From: Rothia nasimurium | GTDB taxonomy: Bacteria > Actinomycetota > Actinomycetes > Actinomycetales > Micrococcaceae | Reading direction: 5' to 3' | Length of the DNA: 64,000 nucleotides | Assembly: GCF_928382285.1 (NCBI RefSeq) | Contig: NZ_CAKMSS010000006.1 | Location: 1-64,000, forward strand | The notes under the pieces: generated by a model | What the model saw: only the letters and a program-made list of their open reading frames with translations | What the model was told of the DNA's origin: nothing | The model's database searches: none | In this document: positions 24,160 to 33,565 of the stretch, in pieces | How positions within the stretch are numbered: position 1 is the stretch's first letter | How the letters are laid out: every line of letters starts with the position of its first letter | Position numbers and translations under genes: made by a program

Positions 24160-25809
24160 ATGAGCTTTCACGATAAGGTCATCTACCAGGTCTACCCCAA
24201 GTCCTTCTACGATTCGAGCGGCAACGGCATAGGCGACCTGCGGGGCATTATCGAGAAGGTCCCCTACATTGCCTCCCTGGGGGTGGACATGGTCTGGTTC
24301 AACCCCTTCTTTGTCTCCCCCCAGAACGATAACGGCTACGACATCGCCAACTACTACGAGGTAGACCCCGAAATGGGCACCATGGCGGACGCCGAAGAGC
24401 TGATTGCAGCCCTGGGGCGAGAGGGAATCGGGGTTATGTTCGATATGGTGCTCAACCATGTCTCCACCGAGCACGAGTGGTTCCAGCGGGCTCTGGCCGG
24501 CGAGAAGGAGTACCAGGACTTCTTCTACCTGCGCCCCCTACAGGAGGACGGCTCCCTGCCGACCAACTGGGAGTCCAAGTTCGGTGGCCCAGCCTGGTCA
24601 CAGTTTGGCGACACCGACCTCTACTACATGCACCTCTACGATGTGACCCAGGCAGACCTGAACTGGCACAACCCCAGGGTGCGCGAAGAGCTCTTCAAGG
24701 TGGTCAATTTCTGGAAGGACAAGGGTGTTCGCGGCTTCCGCTTTGACGTGCTCAACGTAATTGGCAAGGCTGAGGATCTGCGGGATGCCGCACCCGGCGA
24801 GAACGACAAGCTCATCTACACCGATACCGACCGCGTACACCCCTGGGTGCAGGAACTGCACCGGGCCACCTTTGGCGACACCGAGGGCACCGTGACCGTG
24901 GGTGAGATGTCATCAACCACCATTGATAGCAGCGTGCGCTACACCAATCCGGCCAACCAGGAGCTGGACATGGTCTTCTCCTTCCACCACCTCAAGGTGG
25001 ACTATGACGGTGCCGAAAAATGGTCTGATGTTCCCTTTGATTTCATGGCTCTTAAGGGTCTGCTGACCGACTGGGCGGTAGGTATCCAGGCGGGAGGCGG
25101 CTGGCAGGCGTCCTTCTGGAACAATCACGACCAGCCGCGCGCCATCAACCGCTTTGGTGATGTGGAGCGTTACCGGGCAGAGTCCGCCACCATGCTGGCT
25201 GCCGCCGTGCACCTAACCCGCGGCACCCCCTACATCTACCAGGGCGAAGAGATCGGCATGGTTGATCCGGTCTATTCGTCCATGGATGACTACGTGGACG
25301 TTGAATCCCACAATGCCTTTGCCATTCTGCAGGAGCGGGGCGTGAGCGAAGCCGAGGCCTTCCGCATTGTCACCAAGAAGTCCCGCGATAACTCCCGCAC
25401 CCCCATGCAATGGGATTCTTCCAAATTCGCCGGTTTCTCGCGGGTAAAGCCCTGGCTCATGCCTACCTCACAGGCCGACATTAACGTGGAGCGCGAAGAG
25501 TCTGAGGGCACCATTCTGCCCTTCTACCGGGAGCTGGTGCGCCTGCGCCACGAGTTGCCGCTGATTGCTGAGGGGTCCTACGAGTCCTTTGCCCGCGAGC
25601 ACGAGAGCGTCTACGGGTTTGTACGAGAGTATGAGGGTCAGCGCCTGCTGGTGCTCTGCAACTTCTACGGTAAGGACGCCCCCGTGCAGCTGCCTGCCGA
25701 GTTCGCGGCGGGGTCTGTGCTTCTGTGTAATTACAAGAATGAGCCTGGACTGGGAACCAGCGAGCTGGTCTTGCGGCCCTACGAGACGGTAGCTGTACTG
25801 GCTAGCTAG
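24160..25809 (+). CDS. treC: Trehalose-6-phosphate hydrolase (GH13)
   Basis: This 549-residue cytoplasmic glycoside hydrolase splits trehalose-6-phosphate into glucose and glucose-6-phosphate. GH13 motifs are DMVLNHVSTEHEWF (region I), GFRFDVLNVI (nucleophile Asp), GEMSS (acid Glu) and NNHDQPRAINRFGD (transition-state Asp). The YQVYPKSFYDSSGNGIGDLR start is typical of the oligo-1,6-glucosidase/TreC group. The ATG at 24160 follows a TTTGGAG site. No PTS trehalose permease is nearby. Other alpha-glucosidase specificities cannot be excluded, but the treR neighbour supports TreC. Confidence 0.88.
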   Translation: MSFHDKVIYQVYPKSFYDSSGNGIGDLRGIIEKVPYIASLGVDMVWFNPFFVSPQNDNGYDIANYYEVDPEMGTMADAEELIAALGREGIGVMFDMVLNHVSTEHEWFQRALAGEKEYQDFFYLRPLQEDGSLPTNWESKFGGPAWSQFGDTDLYYMHLYDVTQADLNWHNPRVREELFKVVNFWKDKGVRGFRFDVLNVIGKAEDLRDAAPGENDKLIYTDTDRVHPWVQELHRATFGDTEGTVTVGEMSSTTIDSSVRYTNPANQELDMVFSFHHLKVDYDGAEKWSDVPFDFMALKGLLTDWAVGIQAGGGWQASFWNNHDQPRAINRFGDVERYRAESATMLAAAVHLTRGTPYIYQGEEIGMVDPVYSSMDDYVDVESHNAFAILQERGVSEAEAFRIVTKKSRDNSRTPMQWDSSKFAGFSRVKPWLMPTSQADINVEREESEGTILPFYRELVRLRHELPLIAEGSYESFAREHESVYGFVREYEGQRLLVLCNFYGKDAPVQLPAEFAAGSVLLCNYKNEPGLGTSELVLRPYETVAVLAS

Positions 25810-26339
25810 CGCCCCTTGAGCTGCTCTACCACCTCGAGCAGGGCGTCCATATCGCCACTGAGGGCTAGGTTGGGGCGGGACTCGCTGCTGGCGACCGCCG
25901 CGTTGTAGTAGAGCCCGTCCCCCATCAGCAAGATAGCGCGGGCCGCAGCATCCGAGGGGGTCTCGGCCCGAATCATCTCAAACCAGCGCCCCTGGATCCT
26001 GTCATAGACCGCAGAGACCTTCTCGGCGGCGTCCTGACACAGACGCGACGTGGCTACAAACACCCGGTCAAACGGGGTGTCCTGGTACATGGAGGTGCGC
26101 ACATAGTAGGCGCAGGCCCCGGCAGGGTCATCTGCCATGGCCTTGAAATCCCGCTCAGCAAGCGCCCAGGCCCGTTCCAACAGCCCGTCGATCAGGGCAC
26201 TCTTATCGGGGAAGTGATAGAGCAGCCCTCCCTTGGACACCCCAGCACGGGCGGCAATAGCGTTCATGGACGCCGCCCGCTCCCCCTCTTCAATGAGCAG
26301 GGCTTCGTAGGCGTCGAGGATTTTTTCGCGAGAACTCAT
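25806..26339 (-). CDS. TetR-family repressor of the adjacent MFS exporter
   Basis: This 177-residue regulator has an N-terminal helix-turn-helix (MNAIAARAGVSKGGLLYHFP) and a divergent C-terminal ligand domain. The ATG at 26339 is preferred over an upstream GTG because of its GGTGG site. Its last 4 bases overlap the treC stop on the other strand. It is divergent from the MFS gene at 26482, with a palindromic operator in between, the standard arrangement for an efflux repressor. Confidence 0.85.
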   Translation of the reverse strand: MSSREKILDAYEALLIEEGERAASMNAIAARAGVSKGGLLYHFPDKSALIDGLLERAWALAERDFKAMADDPAGACAYYVRTSMYQDTPFDRVFVATSRLCQDAAEKVSAVYDRIQGRWFEMIRAETPSDAAARAILLMGDGLYYNAAVASSESRPNLALSGDMDALLEVVEQLKGR

Positions 26340-26375
26340 GTGTTCCACCCTACCGGGCTGGCACTTGAAAACAAA

Positions 26376-26389
26376 ACCGTCCAGACGGT
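26376..26389. promoter_or_regulatory. Palindromic operator in the TetR/MFS divergent promoter
   Basis: ACCGT-CCAG-ACGGT is a perfect palindrome between the two divergent starts. It is the likely binding site of the TetR protein and close to the promoters of both genes. Confidence 0.5.
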
Positions 26390-26481
26390 ACAGTAATCTG
26401 TGTTGAACTAAAGCTACCGACGCAACACCCGCACCCAGCGGGCACCCAACCCCAGGTAGCCGTCCTCACGAAGGAGCAGAC

Positions 26482-28023
26482 ATGCACCCCGCAACCGGCC
26501 AGATGAGAGCCGTCACCACTGAAGAATCCTCAATCGCCCCCTATTCCCGTCGCTGGGCAGCCCTGGCTGTGCTCATGCTGCCGGTACTGCTGGTCTCTGT
26601 CGACAACACCGTGCTCGCCTTTGCCCTGCCCGAAATCTCAGCCCAGCTTTCGCCCAGCGGCACCCAGCTACTCTGGATTAACGATGTGTACCCGCTGATT
26701 CTTTCGGGCCTGCTCATCCCCGCAGGTAGCATGGGTGACCGCTTTGGCCGCCGCACCATGCTCCTGTTGGGCGGCTTCGGCTTTACCGTCATCTCGGCAG
26801 CCGCTGCCTTCGCGCCCACCGCCGCCTGGCTCATTGCCGCCCGCGCCGGCATGGGTATCTTCGGGGCTATGCTCATGCCCGCAACGCTCTCGATTATCCG
26901 CAACATGTTCGCCGACGCCACCGAACGCCGCACCGCTATTGCCATCTGGGCCTCAGGTTTCGCAGGTGGCGCAGCCCTGGGACCTGTCGTCGGTGGGTTC
27001 CTGCTGGAGCACTTCTACTGGGGCTCGGTCTTCCTCATGGCAGTGCCCGTCCTGCTGCCCATGCTCCTGCTGGGCTTCTGGCTGATTCCTAACTCCAAGG
27101 ACCCGGCTCCCGGCGCCATCGACTTCGTCAGCATCGCCCTAATTATGGCGACCATGACCCCCTTCGTCTACGCCATCAAGCACTTTGCCCACGACGGCTT
27201 CGACCTGCTCACCGTCGCCCTGCTGCTGGTTGCAACCATCTGCGGTATTGTCTTCACCCGCCGCCAGCTGGCCCGCACCAACCCCATGCTGGACGTCCGC
27301 CTCTTCACCAACAAGCAGTTCACCGGCGCGGTACTGACCAACCTCATGGCGATTTTCTCGCTGGTTGGCTTCCTCTACTTCGTCTCCCAGCACCTGCAGT
27401 TGGTCAGCGGCCATTCCCCCTTCAGCGCCGCCCTCCTGCTGCTGCCCGGTCTGGTACTGACCGTTATTGCGGGCCTGGTGGTTGTCTATATCGTCAAGGT
27501 CCTCAAACCCTGGATCGTCATTTCAGGTGCCCTGCTGATGAACGCGGCAGCCTTCGGCCTGGTCTTCTTCACCGCCGATTCAGGCTCTGATACCGGTATT
27601 CTGGTGGCCTTTGCCCTGCTGGGTGTGGGCATTGGTTTTGCTGAGACCCTGACCAACGACATCATCTTGGCCGCTGTTCCCCCGCATAAGGCGGGTGCGG
27701 CGTCCGCTATCTCGGAGACCGCCTACGAGACCGGCTCGGTCATGGGTACCGCGATTCTGGGGTCAATCCTGAATGCAGCCTACGTTGCCCACCTGGTGGT
27801 ACCCGAGGGGGTTAGTGCTGCGGACGCGGACGCCGCCCGCGAGACCCTGGGTGGGGCAGCTGAGGTGGCTGAGAACATCGGCGGAGAGACCGGCGCGGCC
27901 CTACTGGCCTCAGCCCAGCACGCCTTCGACTCGGGCGTGGTCTACACCTCGGCTATCGGTGTGGTGCTCATGCTTCTCTGCGCTGTGATGGTGGTGCGCA
28001 CCCTGCGCGGGGTAAAGATGTAG
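26482..28023 (+). CDS. MFS multidrug exporter, DHA2 (QacA/SmvA-like)
   Basis: This 513-residue membrane protein has about 14 hydrophobic segments. Motif D1 (VDNTVLAFALPEI) is in helix 1, motif A (GSMGDRFGRRTML) is in the loop after helix 2, and the motif C-like ASGFAGGAALGPVVGGFLLE is in helix 5; together these place it with 14-helix drug/proton antiporters. An AAGGAG site lies 7 bases before the ATG. It is divergent from, and probably repressed by, the TetR protein. Likely substrates are lipophilic cations, which is inference. Confidence 0.88.
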   Translation: MHPATGQMRAVTTEESSIAPYSRRWAALAVLMLPVLLVSVDNTVLAFALPEISAQLSPSGTQLLWINDVYPLILSGLLIPAGSMGDRFGRRTMLLLGGFGFTVISAAAAFAPTAAWLIAARAGMGIFGAMLMPATLSIIRNMFADATERRTAIAIWASGFAGGAALGPVVGGFLLEHFYWGSVFLMAVPVLLPMLLLGFWLIPNSKDPAPGAIDFVSIALIMATMTPFVYAIKHFAHDGFDLLTVALLLVATICGIVFTRRQLARTNPMLDVRLFTNKQFTGAVLTNLMAIFSLVGFLYFVSQHLQLVSGHSPFSAALLLLPGLVLTVIAGLVVVYIVKVLKPWIVISGALLMNAAAFGLVFFTADSGSDTGILVAFALLGVGIGFAETLTNDIILAAVPPHKAGAASAISETAYETGSVMGTAILGSILNAAYVAHLVVPEGVSAADADAARETLGGAAEVAENIGGETGAALLASAQHAFDSGVVYTSAIGVVLMLLCAVMVVRTLRGVKM

Positions 28024-28052
28024 AGCTGCCCGCCCGGCCCCTGCGAGTAGGT

Positions 28053-28107
28053 ACCATTTAAATCAGAAAAACCCACGAACTAGGTGGGTTCTTCTGAGTT
28101 AAATGGT
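28053..28107. repeat. 55-bp palindromic repeat family B, copy 1
   Basis: ACCATTTAAATCAGAAAAAC...TTCTGAGTTAAATGGT has long complementary arms around ACCCACGAACTAGGTGGGT. It sits between the convergent MFS and corA genes and likely ends both transcripts. It lies in opposite orientation to copy 2, shown by the conserved flank GAAAAGACC. Confidence 0.85.
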
Positions 28108-28165
28108 CTTTTCCGGCCAGGGGAAGCGGGGGCAGGCGCAGGCAGGCCTGGGGCTCATCTCGCAC

Positions 28166-29179
28166 CTACAGCCACTCCTTCTTCTTGAACACCAGCCACA
28201 GCCCGAAGGACACCGCAACCATGAGCAGCAGGGAGGCCGGGTAGCCGAAGGTCCAGTGTAGCTCGGGCATGACGTCGAAGTTCATGCCGTAAATCGAGCC
28301 AATGACGGTAGGGGCCACCAGAATCGCAGCCCAGGCCGAGATACGCTTCATGTCGTCATTCTGGCGTTCCGCCACAATCGTTGAGTTCACCGCCAGGGCG
28401 TTCTCTAGCGAAGACCGCAGGTCGTCCACCCGGTCTACCACGCTGATGACGTGGTCTTTCACGTCGCGGAAGTGGCGGAGCAGCTCAAGCTGGTGCTCAT
28501 CGCCAGCCTCAGCCTGAATACGAATACGCCCCATGAGTAGGTCCAGCATCTGCCCCACCGGCTTGACCGCGCGTTTGAAGTCACTGACCTCGTTCAGCAG
28601 GCTGTAGATGCGCTGCGATATCTCGCTAGCTTCAGAGTTGTCGGCGAAGAGGGCGTCCTCGATTTCATCGCCGTCATTTTCTAGGCCCTCGATGACGGGG
28701 AAGTAGCCGTCCACGAGCATGTCGAGCACCCGGTGCAGGAAGGCCAGTGGGTAGGTCTGCATGGCGGGGCTCTCCAGCGCGCTCGAGAAGACCGCGTCCA
28801 TGCTGCGCTGGGTGGTATCGACAGAGCGCAGAGCGTCTTTGACAAGCCAAATCGCAAAGTTCTCGCCCACGAACATGTGGGTTTCACCGAAACGGATCTC
28901 TTCGGTGTCATCGAGGTAGATTGCCGGGCGGAGCACCAGGTAGTAGGTGCTGCCGTAGCGATCGAGCTTGGAGCGCTGGTGGCCCTGCTCGGAGTCTTCA
29001 ACGGCGAGGGGGTGCAGGTCGAAGAGGCCGGTGAGGGTGGTGAGGTCGTCGCGGGAGGGGTCAATCAGGCCGATGTAGGCGCAGTCGGTGCCGGGCGTGA
29101 AGGCCTGGGCGAGGTCGGTGAGGGAGTCGTAGCCGGTGACGGCCCCGGTGGTGTGGTTGAGTGTGTTGAGTAAGGGCAT
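28166..29179 (-). CDS. corA: CorA-family magnesium/cobalt channel
   Basis: This 337-residue protein has a long cytoplasmic alpha/beta N-terminal domain, a stalk helix and two C-terminal membrane helices. The signature GMN lies in SIYGMNFDVMPELHWTFGYP, and the cytoplasmic tail is FKKKEWL. It mediates divalent-metal uptake as a pentamer. The ATG at 29179 gives the normal family length. It is flanked on both sides by family B palindromes. Confidence 0.92.
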   Translation of the reverse strand: MPLLNTLNHTTGAVTGYDSLTDLAQAFTPGTDCAYIGLIDPSRDDLTTLTGLFDLHPLAVEDSEQGHQRSKLDRYGSTYYLVLRPAIYLDDTEEIRFGETHMFVGENFAIWLVKDALRSVDTTQRSMDAVFSSALESPAMQTYPLAFLHRVLDMLVDGYFPVIEGLENDGDEIEDALFADNSEASEISQRIYSLLNEVSDFKRAVKPVGQMLDLLMGRIRIQAEAGDEHQLELLRHFRDVKDHVISVVDRVDDLRSSLENALAVNSTIVAERQNDDMKRISAWAAILVAPTVIGSIYGMNFDVMPELHWTFGYPASLLLMVAVSFGLWLVFKKKEWL

Positions 29180-29209
29180 GGTGTCTATCGTAGTCCTTCT
29201 ACAGAAAAG

Positions 29210-29264
29210 ACCATTTAAATCAGAAAAACCCACCTAGTTGGTGGGTTTTTCTGATTTAGATGGT
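29210..29264. repeat. 55-bp palindromic repeat family B, copy 2
   Basis: ACCATTTAAATCAGAAAAAC...TTTTTCTGATTTAGATGGT, with GAAAAGACC on the left flank and ACCTACCC on the right, matches copy 1 read in reverse. It sits 38 bases after the purA stop and just upstream of corA. Confidence 0.85.
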
Positions 29265-29302
29265 ACCTACCCGGTGCAGGGGAAGGGGCGCGGACGTCCG
29301 CC

Positions 29303-30598
29303 CTACTTCTCGTCCTCGATCAGGTCGCGCACGACGATGGTCTGCTCGCGGCCGGGGCCAACACCAATCGCCGAGATACGGCAGCCGGAGATTTCTTCCA
29401 GCTTCTCAAGGTACTTACGGGCATTCTCGGGCAGCTCGTCGAGGGTTTTAGCCTCGGTGATGTCTTCGGTCCAGCCGTCGAAGTACTCGTAGATGGGCTT
29501 GGCGTGGTGGAAGTCTGACTGGGTCATGGGCATCTCGTCGTGGCGAACACCGTCTACGTCGTAGGCGACGCAGACAGGAATCTTCTCTAGCCCGGTGAGC
29601 ACGTCCAGCTTGGTGATGAAGAGGTCGGTGAAGCCGTTGATGCGCACAGCCTGGCGGGCCAGAACCGCGTCGTACCAGCCGCAGCGGCGGGGGCGGCCGG
29701 TGTTCACGCCGAACTCGCCACCGGTGGTGCGCAGGAATTCGCCCATGTCGTCGAAGAGTTCGGTGGGGAAGGGACCAGCGCCTACGCGGGTGGTGTAGGC
29801 CTTCTGAATACCGATGACGCGGGAGATACGGGTGGGGCCGACACCGGAGCCAACGGAGGCGCCACCTGCGGTGGGGTTAGATGAAGTGACGAAGGGGTAG
29901 GTGCCGTGGTCTACGTCGAGGAAGGTGGCCTGGCCGCCTTCCATCAGCAGGGTCTTGCCTTCATCCAGGGCCTTGTTCAGCAGCTGGGTTGACTCAACGA
30001 TCATGGGGGCCAGGCGGTCGGCGAAGCTCATGAAGTACTCAACGATTTCTTCGACCTCGACGTGGCGGCGGTTGTAGACCTTGACCAGCAGTTCATTCTT
30101 CTGGCGCAGGGCACCTTCGACCTTCTGGCGCAGGATGGACTCGTCGAGGATGTCCTGCACGCGAATGCCCAGGCGGCCTACCTTGTCCATGTAGGTGGGG
30201 CCGATGCCGCGGCCGGTGGTGCCGATGGCGCGCTTACCCAGGAAGCGTTCAGTGACCTTGTCCATGGTCTGGTGGTAGGGGGCTACCAGGTGGGCGTTAG
30301 CTGAAATTTTGAGCTTGGAGGTGTCTGCCCCGCGGGCTTCAAGGCCGTCGATTTCTTCGAAGAGGGCCTCGGGGTTGACGACCACGCCGTTGCCAATGAC
30401 GGGTACAGCGTTTTCTGAGAGGATACCGGCGGGAAGGAGCTTGAGCTCGAACTTCTGGCCGTTGACGACGACGGTGTGGCCTGCGTTGTTGCCGCCGTTG
30501 GGCTTGACGACGTAGTCGACGCGGCCGCCGAGCAGGTCGGTTGCTTTGCCCTTACCTTCGTCGCCCCACTGGGCGCCTACAATCACAATTGCTGGCAT
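29303..30598 (-). CDS. purA: Adenylosuccinate synthetase
   Basis: This 431-residue enzyme joins IMP and aspartate with GTP in AMP synthesis. The N-terminal GTP-binding loop [15 protein letters not shown], the IMP site [13 protein letters not shown] and the C-terminal [12 protein letters not shown] are all intact. Length is normal. It is monocistronic and ends at a family B palindrome. Confidence 0.98.
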   Translation of the reverse strand: MPAIVIVGAQWGDEGKGKATDLLGGRVDYVVKPNGGNNAGHTVVVNGQKFELKLLPAGILSENAVPVIGNGVVVNPEALFEEIDGLEARGADTSKLKISANAHLVAPYHQTMDKVTERFLGKRAIGTTGRGIGPTYMDKVGRLGIRVQDILDESILRQKVEGALRQKNELLVKVYNRRHVEVEEIVEYFMSFADRLAPMIVESTQLLNKALDEGKTLLMEGGQATFLDVDHGTYPFVTSSNPTAGGASVGSGVGPTRISRVIGIQKAYTTRVGAGPFPTELFDDMGEFLRTTGGEFGVNTGRPRRCGWYDAVLARQAVRINGFTDLFITKLDVLTGLEKIPVCVAYDVDGVRHDEMPMTQSDFHHAKPIYEYFDGWTEDITEAKTLDELPENARKYLEKLEEISGCRISAIGVGPGREQTIVVRDLIEDEK

Positions 30599-30903
30599 AA
30601 GTCTTACTCCTGAATAGGGTGGTCACCTGCCGGGTTTCACGGCGGTGGGGTGGGGCTGCGCGGCCTGTGCAGACGGCGCGGACGCAGGGCACACCATTCT
30701 TAAGGATAGCAAGGGTGGTTTGTGTTTGGGCAGGTGTTCCAGGTTTTGCGCTACTAGCGGTAGAGGGTGGGCGGACGCCGGGCGGTACTTTAGAAGATGT
30801 GCAGGTGTGCTGAAAGGACTTAGGTAGAGGTCACCAATGAAGCACTAAGAAATAATATGACTTGTAGTCAGAGCTTACTCAGAATGTCTTTAAACTGGTA
30901 GGT
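30599..30903. other. Divergent intergenic region purA / membrane protein
   Basis: About 305 bases hold the upstream regions of purA and the 30904 gene, with one GCGGACGCC motif at 30771-30779. No riboswitch or other gene is recognisable. Confidence 0.35.
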
Positions 30904-31833
30904 ATGAGCGAAAACCCATACACACCCAACACTCCGTCTTCTCAGCCCGATCAGCCCGAAGCGCCAGCATCGTCTGCCGGGGCGTATGCCGCACCGGGCC
31001 AGTACCCCTATCAGGACCCCTACGCCGCGCCCCAGCAACCTAACGGCAAAAAGCCTAAGAACGTGGTTGGTCTGGTGGCTCTGGGCCTGGGCGTTCTTGG
31101 CTTTATTTTGGCTTGCATTCCCGGCATCATGTTCCTTGGCTGGCTGTTTCTGTTTGCAGCTTTTGTGACCTCTATCGTCGGTCTATTCCAGAAGGGTAAA
31201 GAGAAGGTTTCATCTATTGTTGCCCTAGTCCTATCGATCGTTGGGTCGATTGTTTCAACTATCGTCCTGATTTTTGTTGTGGCTAATGCTGTGGCAACCG
31301 ACCCTGAATTTGAGCAGGCAATAAAAGATCTTGAGTCAGCTGTAGCAACTCCCTCTGCCGTCGCATCTGTTAGCCCCGGAGTATCTTCTTCCGAACCTGC
31401 CGCTGAAGACTCTGCTGCAGCTCCTGGCTCAGCCACTGCCATTGATGGTGTCTTGCAGTTCGGCGACACGGCAGAGTTTGAGGACGGTCTGCGCCTTACT
31501 GTCTCCGAGCCTCGCACCGATTATGTTCCCAGCGAGTACGCCTCACGTTTAGATGAGTCTTTGACGGATTACGTGGCTTTCACCGTGACGATTGAGAACG
31601 GTACCAGCGAGCCCTTTGAGCCCCTCTTCTATGCTGAAGGTAATTCAGGGGGTAAGGCTGTTGATCAGATTTTTGACTCTGAGCAGAACATCGGTTCAGC
31701 TCCTAGCGGCCGTATTCTGCCCGGTGAATCTGTCACCTTTGATGTTGCCTTTGGTGTAGCTGATCCGGCGAGCGTTACCCTTGATGTTTCTGCTGATTTC
31801 GATCACGATGCCGTCCTGTACAGCAATAAGTAG
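30904..31833 (+). CDS. Membrane-anchored protein with C-terminal DUF4352-like domain
   Basis: This 309-residue protein has a Pro/Gln/Tyr-rich cytoplasmic N-terminus (residues 1-50), two or three membrane helices (about 55-115), a low-complexity Ser/Ala/Glu linker, and an extracellular beta-rich domain (about 180-309). That domain contains DYVAFTVTIENGTSEPFEP and LPGESVTFDVAFGVADP, the pattern of DUF4352/telokin-like domains. The role is unknown; similar proteins are surface-exposed in many actinobacteria. It is monocistronic with a strong terminator. Confidence 0.6.
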   Translation: MSENPYTPNTPSSQPDQPEAPASSAGAYAAPGQYPYQDPYAAPQQPNGKKPKNVVGLVALGLGVLGFILACIPGIMFLGWLFLFAAFVTSIVGLFQKGKEKVSSIVALVLSIVGSIVSTIVLIFVVANAVATDPEFEQAIKDLESAVATPSAVASVSPGVSSSEPAAEDSAAAPGSATAIDGVLQFGDTAEFEDGLRLTVSEPRTDYVPSEYASRLDESLTDYVAFTVTIENGTSEPFEPLFYAEGNSGGKAVDQIFDSEQNIGSAPSGRILPGESVTFDVAFGVADPASVTLDVSADFDHDAVLYSNK

Positions 31834-31864
31834 GTTCTTCGTCTAGTTGTTTCTACGCTGATGC

Positions 31865-31912
31865 AAGCCCCACTCGTTCTACCGCCCTGCGGTAGGGTGA
31901 GTGGGGCTTTTG
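31865..31912 (+). terminator. Terminator after the DUF4352-like gene
   Basis: AAGCCCCACTC and GAGTGGGGCTTTT pair, with an inner ACCGC/GCGGT stem, giving a long hairpin ending in a T-tract. Confidence 0.88.
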
Positions 31913-31950
31913 TGTAGGTAGAAGTTCTTGATGAACCCTATGATGGAGCT

Positions 31951-32376
31951 ATGACTTCTATCCCCCACGTTCTTTTTATCTGCCAGTCCAATAAGGGCAA
32001 GTCTCAGATGGCTGAGGCCCTGATGAATCTTCATGCGCAAGGACGCGTGCGGGCGACATCCGCGGGTACCAAGGCTGCGGTGGGCAGCGCGGTCAACGCT
32101 GAATCTGCCGCTTCGCTCGCTGAGATTGGTGCGGATATGAGCAAGGGTAGGCCCAAGTTTGCGAGCGCCGACGACCTGGCTGCTGCTGACCGGATCGTCA
32201 TTCTGGGTGGGGCTGCCCAGCTTGAAACGACGGACGAGGAGGTCCTGGCTAAGACCGAACGCTGGAACACCGTTGAGCCCTCCCACGAGGGAATTGAGGG
32301 GGCTGAGCGCATGAACCTGATCCGGGACGACATCGACGCCCGCGTCCGCTCCCTGCTGGCTGAGCTTACTGCCTAG
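31951..32376 (+). CDS. Low-molecular-weight phosphatase/arsenate-reductase-like protein with altered P-loop
   Basis: This 141-residue protein opens with VLFICQSNKGKSQMAEAL, matching the phosphate-binding loop of LMW tyrosine phosphatases and thioredoxin/mycothiol arsenate reductases. The family motif is Cys-X5-Arg; here Cys11 is present but the Arg position is Lys17. The usual Asp-Pro general acid is Glu-Pro (NTVEPSHEG). It may therefore have weak or different activity, or bind phosphate or arsenate without turnover. No ars genes are nearby. Confidence 0.7.
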   Translation: MTSIPHVLFICQSNKGKSQMAEALMNLHAQGRVRATSAGTKAAVGSAVNAESAASLAEIGADMSKGRPKFASADDLAAADRIVILGGAAQLETTDEEVLAKTERWNTVEPSHEGIEGAERMNLIRDDIDARVRSLLAELTA

Positions 32377-32381
32377 TTCGG

Positions 32382-32459
32382 CATACAACGGCGCCCCATC
32401 TTTCTTTCCACGCACCGGAGTGCTGCGGGAAAGAGGGAAGGGGCGTCGTTTGCTGTATG
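32382..32459. terminator. Bidirectional terminator between phosphatase-like and aldo/keto reductase genes
   Basis: CATACA with TGTATG form the outer pair and ACGGCGCCCC with GGGGCGTCGT the next, followed by TCTTTC with GAAAGA. The long imperfect hairpin lies between convergent genes. Confidence 0.7.
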
Positions 32460-32463
32460 GGGG

Positions 32464-33459
32464 TTAGAAAAGCGCCACCTTCGGCGGTGCCGGGAAAATC
32501 TCGTCGAGCAGGGCGAGCTCGTCCGCGTCGAACCGGCGGACGATAGCCGCCGCGTTGGCACGTACCTGGTCTTCGGTGGTGGCCCCGGCGATCACAGAGG
32601 CAACCGGCTCCTGCTGAGCCAGCCACGAGAAGGCAACCTGAACCTCGGTCAGGCCGCGCTCGGCGGCAAAGGCTGAGAAGGCTTCGAGTTGGTCCCAGTT
32701 AGCGCCGTCCAAGATGTCGGGTTTGATGCGGGTCAGGCGCCCGTCAGCAGGAGCGAAAGAGCGGGAATACTTACCCGTCAGCAAGCCGTTAGCCAGGGGG
32801 AAGTAGGGCAGCACGCCCAACCCGAACTCGCGGGAGGCGGGTAGAACCTCGAGTTCAGCGCGGCGGTCAAGCAGGTTGTAGTGGTTTTCAGCCGCAACGT
32901 AGCGGTGCCCCAGGGCCCGGCCCAGGTGCTCGGCGTGGGCGATTTGCCAGCCGGTGTGGTTGGACGACCCGATGTAGCGCACCTTGCCCTGCTCAATCAG
33001 GGTACCCAGAGCTGAGAGAGTTTCTTCGATGGGGGTTGCCGGGTCGGGGGTGTGGTGGAAGTAGAGGTCGATGTAGTCCGTGCCCAGGCGACTCAGGGAG
33101 GCCTCAACCGCCCGCATAATATACCGGCGGGAGCCGCGCACCCCGTGGTCGGTGCCGTTGGCCCCTCCCATGTCCATGCCGAATTTAGAGACAATCACAA
33201 TCTCGTCGCGGTCAATCCCGGTCTCCCGCAGGGCCTTCCCAAACATGGTTTCAGAAACCCCCGGTGCAGACCCGTAAATATCGGCCACATCAAAGAGGGT
33301 GATTCCGGCTTCAACGGCGGCGGTGAGGACGGCGTTGGTTCCGCTTTGCGTTTCGGTGGCGGTTGTGGCGCGGCCCAGGTTGTTGCAGCCCAGACCCACG
33401 TTCGAGACGGTCAACCCGCTTTTTCCTAGTTGGCGATACTCAATACTCATACCCGTCAT
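32464..33459 (-). CDS. Aldo/keto reductase
   Basis: This protein of about 331 residues has a TIM-barrel oxidoreductase pattern using NADPH. The catalytic set is visible: Asp and Tyr in LFDVADIYGSAPGVSE, Lys in IVSKFGMDMG and His in LYFHHTPDP. SWLAQQEPVASVIAGATTED is the cofactor-binding end. It is closest in style to the YajO/IolS-like group. Two starts are possible (33459 or 33450); neither has a clear ribosome site. The substrate is unknown. Confidence 0.88.
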   Translation of the reverse strand: MTGMSIEYRQLGKSGLTVSNVGLGCNNLGRATTATETQSGTNAVLTAAVEAGITLFDVADIYGSAPGVSETMFGKALRETGIDRDEIVIVSKFGMDMGGANGTDHGVRGSRRYIMRAVEASLSRLGTDYIDLYFHHTPDPATPIEETLSALGTLIEQGKVRYIGSSNHTGWQIAHAEHLGRALGHRYVAAENHYNLLDRRAELEVLPASREFGLGVLPYFPLANGLLTGKYSRSFAPADGRLTRIKPDILDGANWDQLEAFSAFAAERGLTEVQVAFSWLAQQEPVASVIAGATTEDQVRANAAAIVRRFDADELALLDEIFPAPPKVALF

Positions 33460-33565
33460 ATTACTGTCATGTGTCTCAACACACCCGACACAGAGTCAAA
33501 AAGGTACATAGAGCGGCGGTTTCTTGCCAGCGCCCTACCTGCGCTTTTAGTGTAGAACCATCAAA

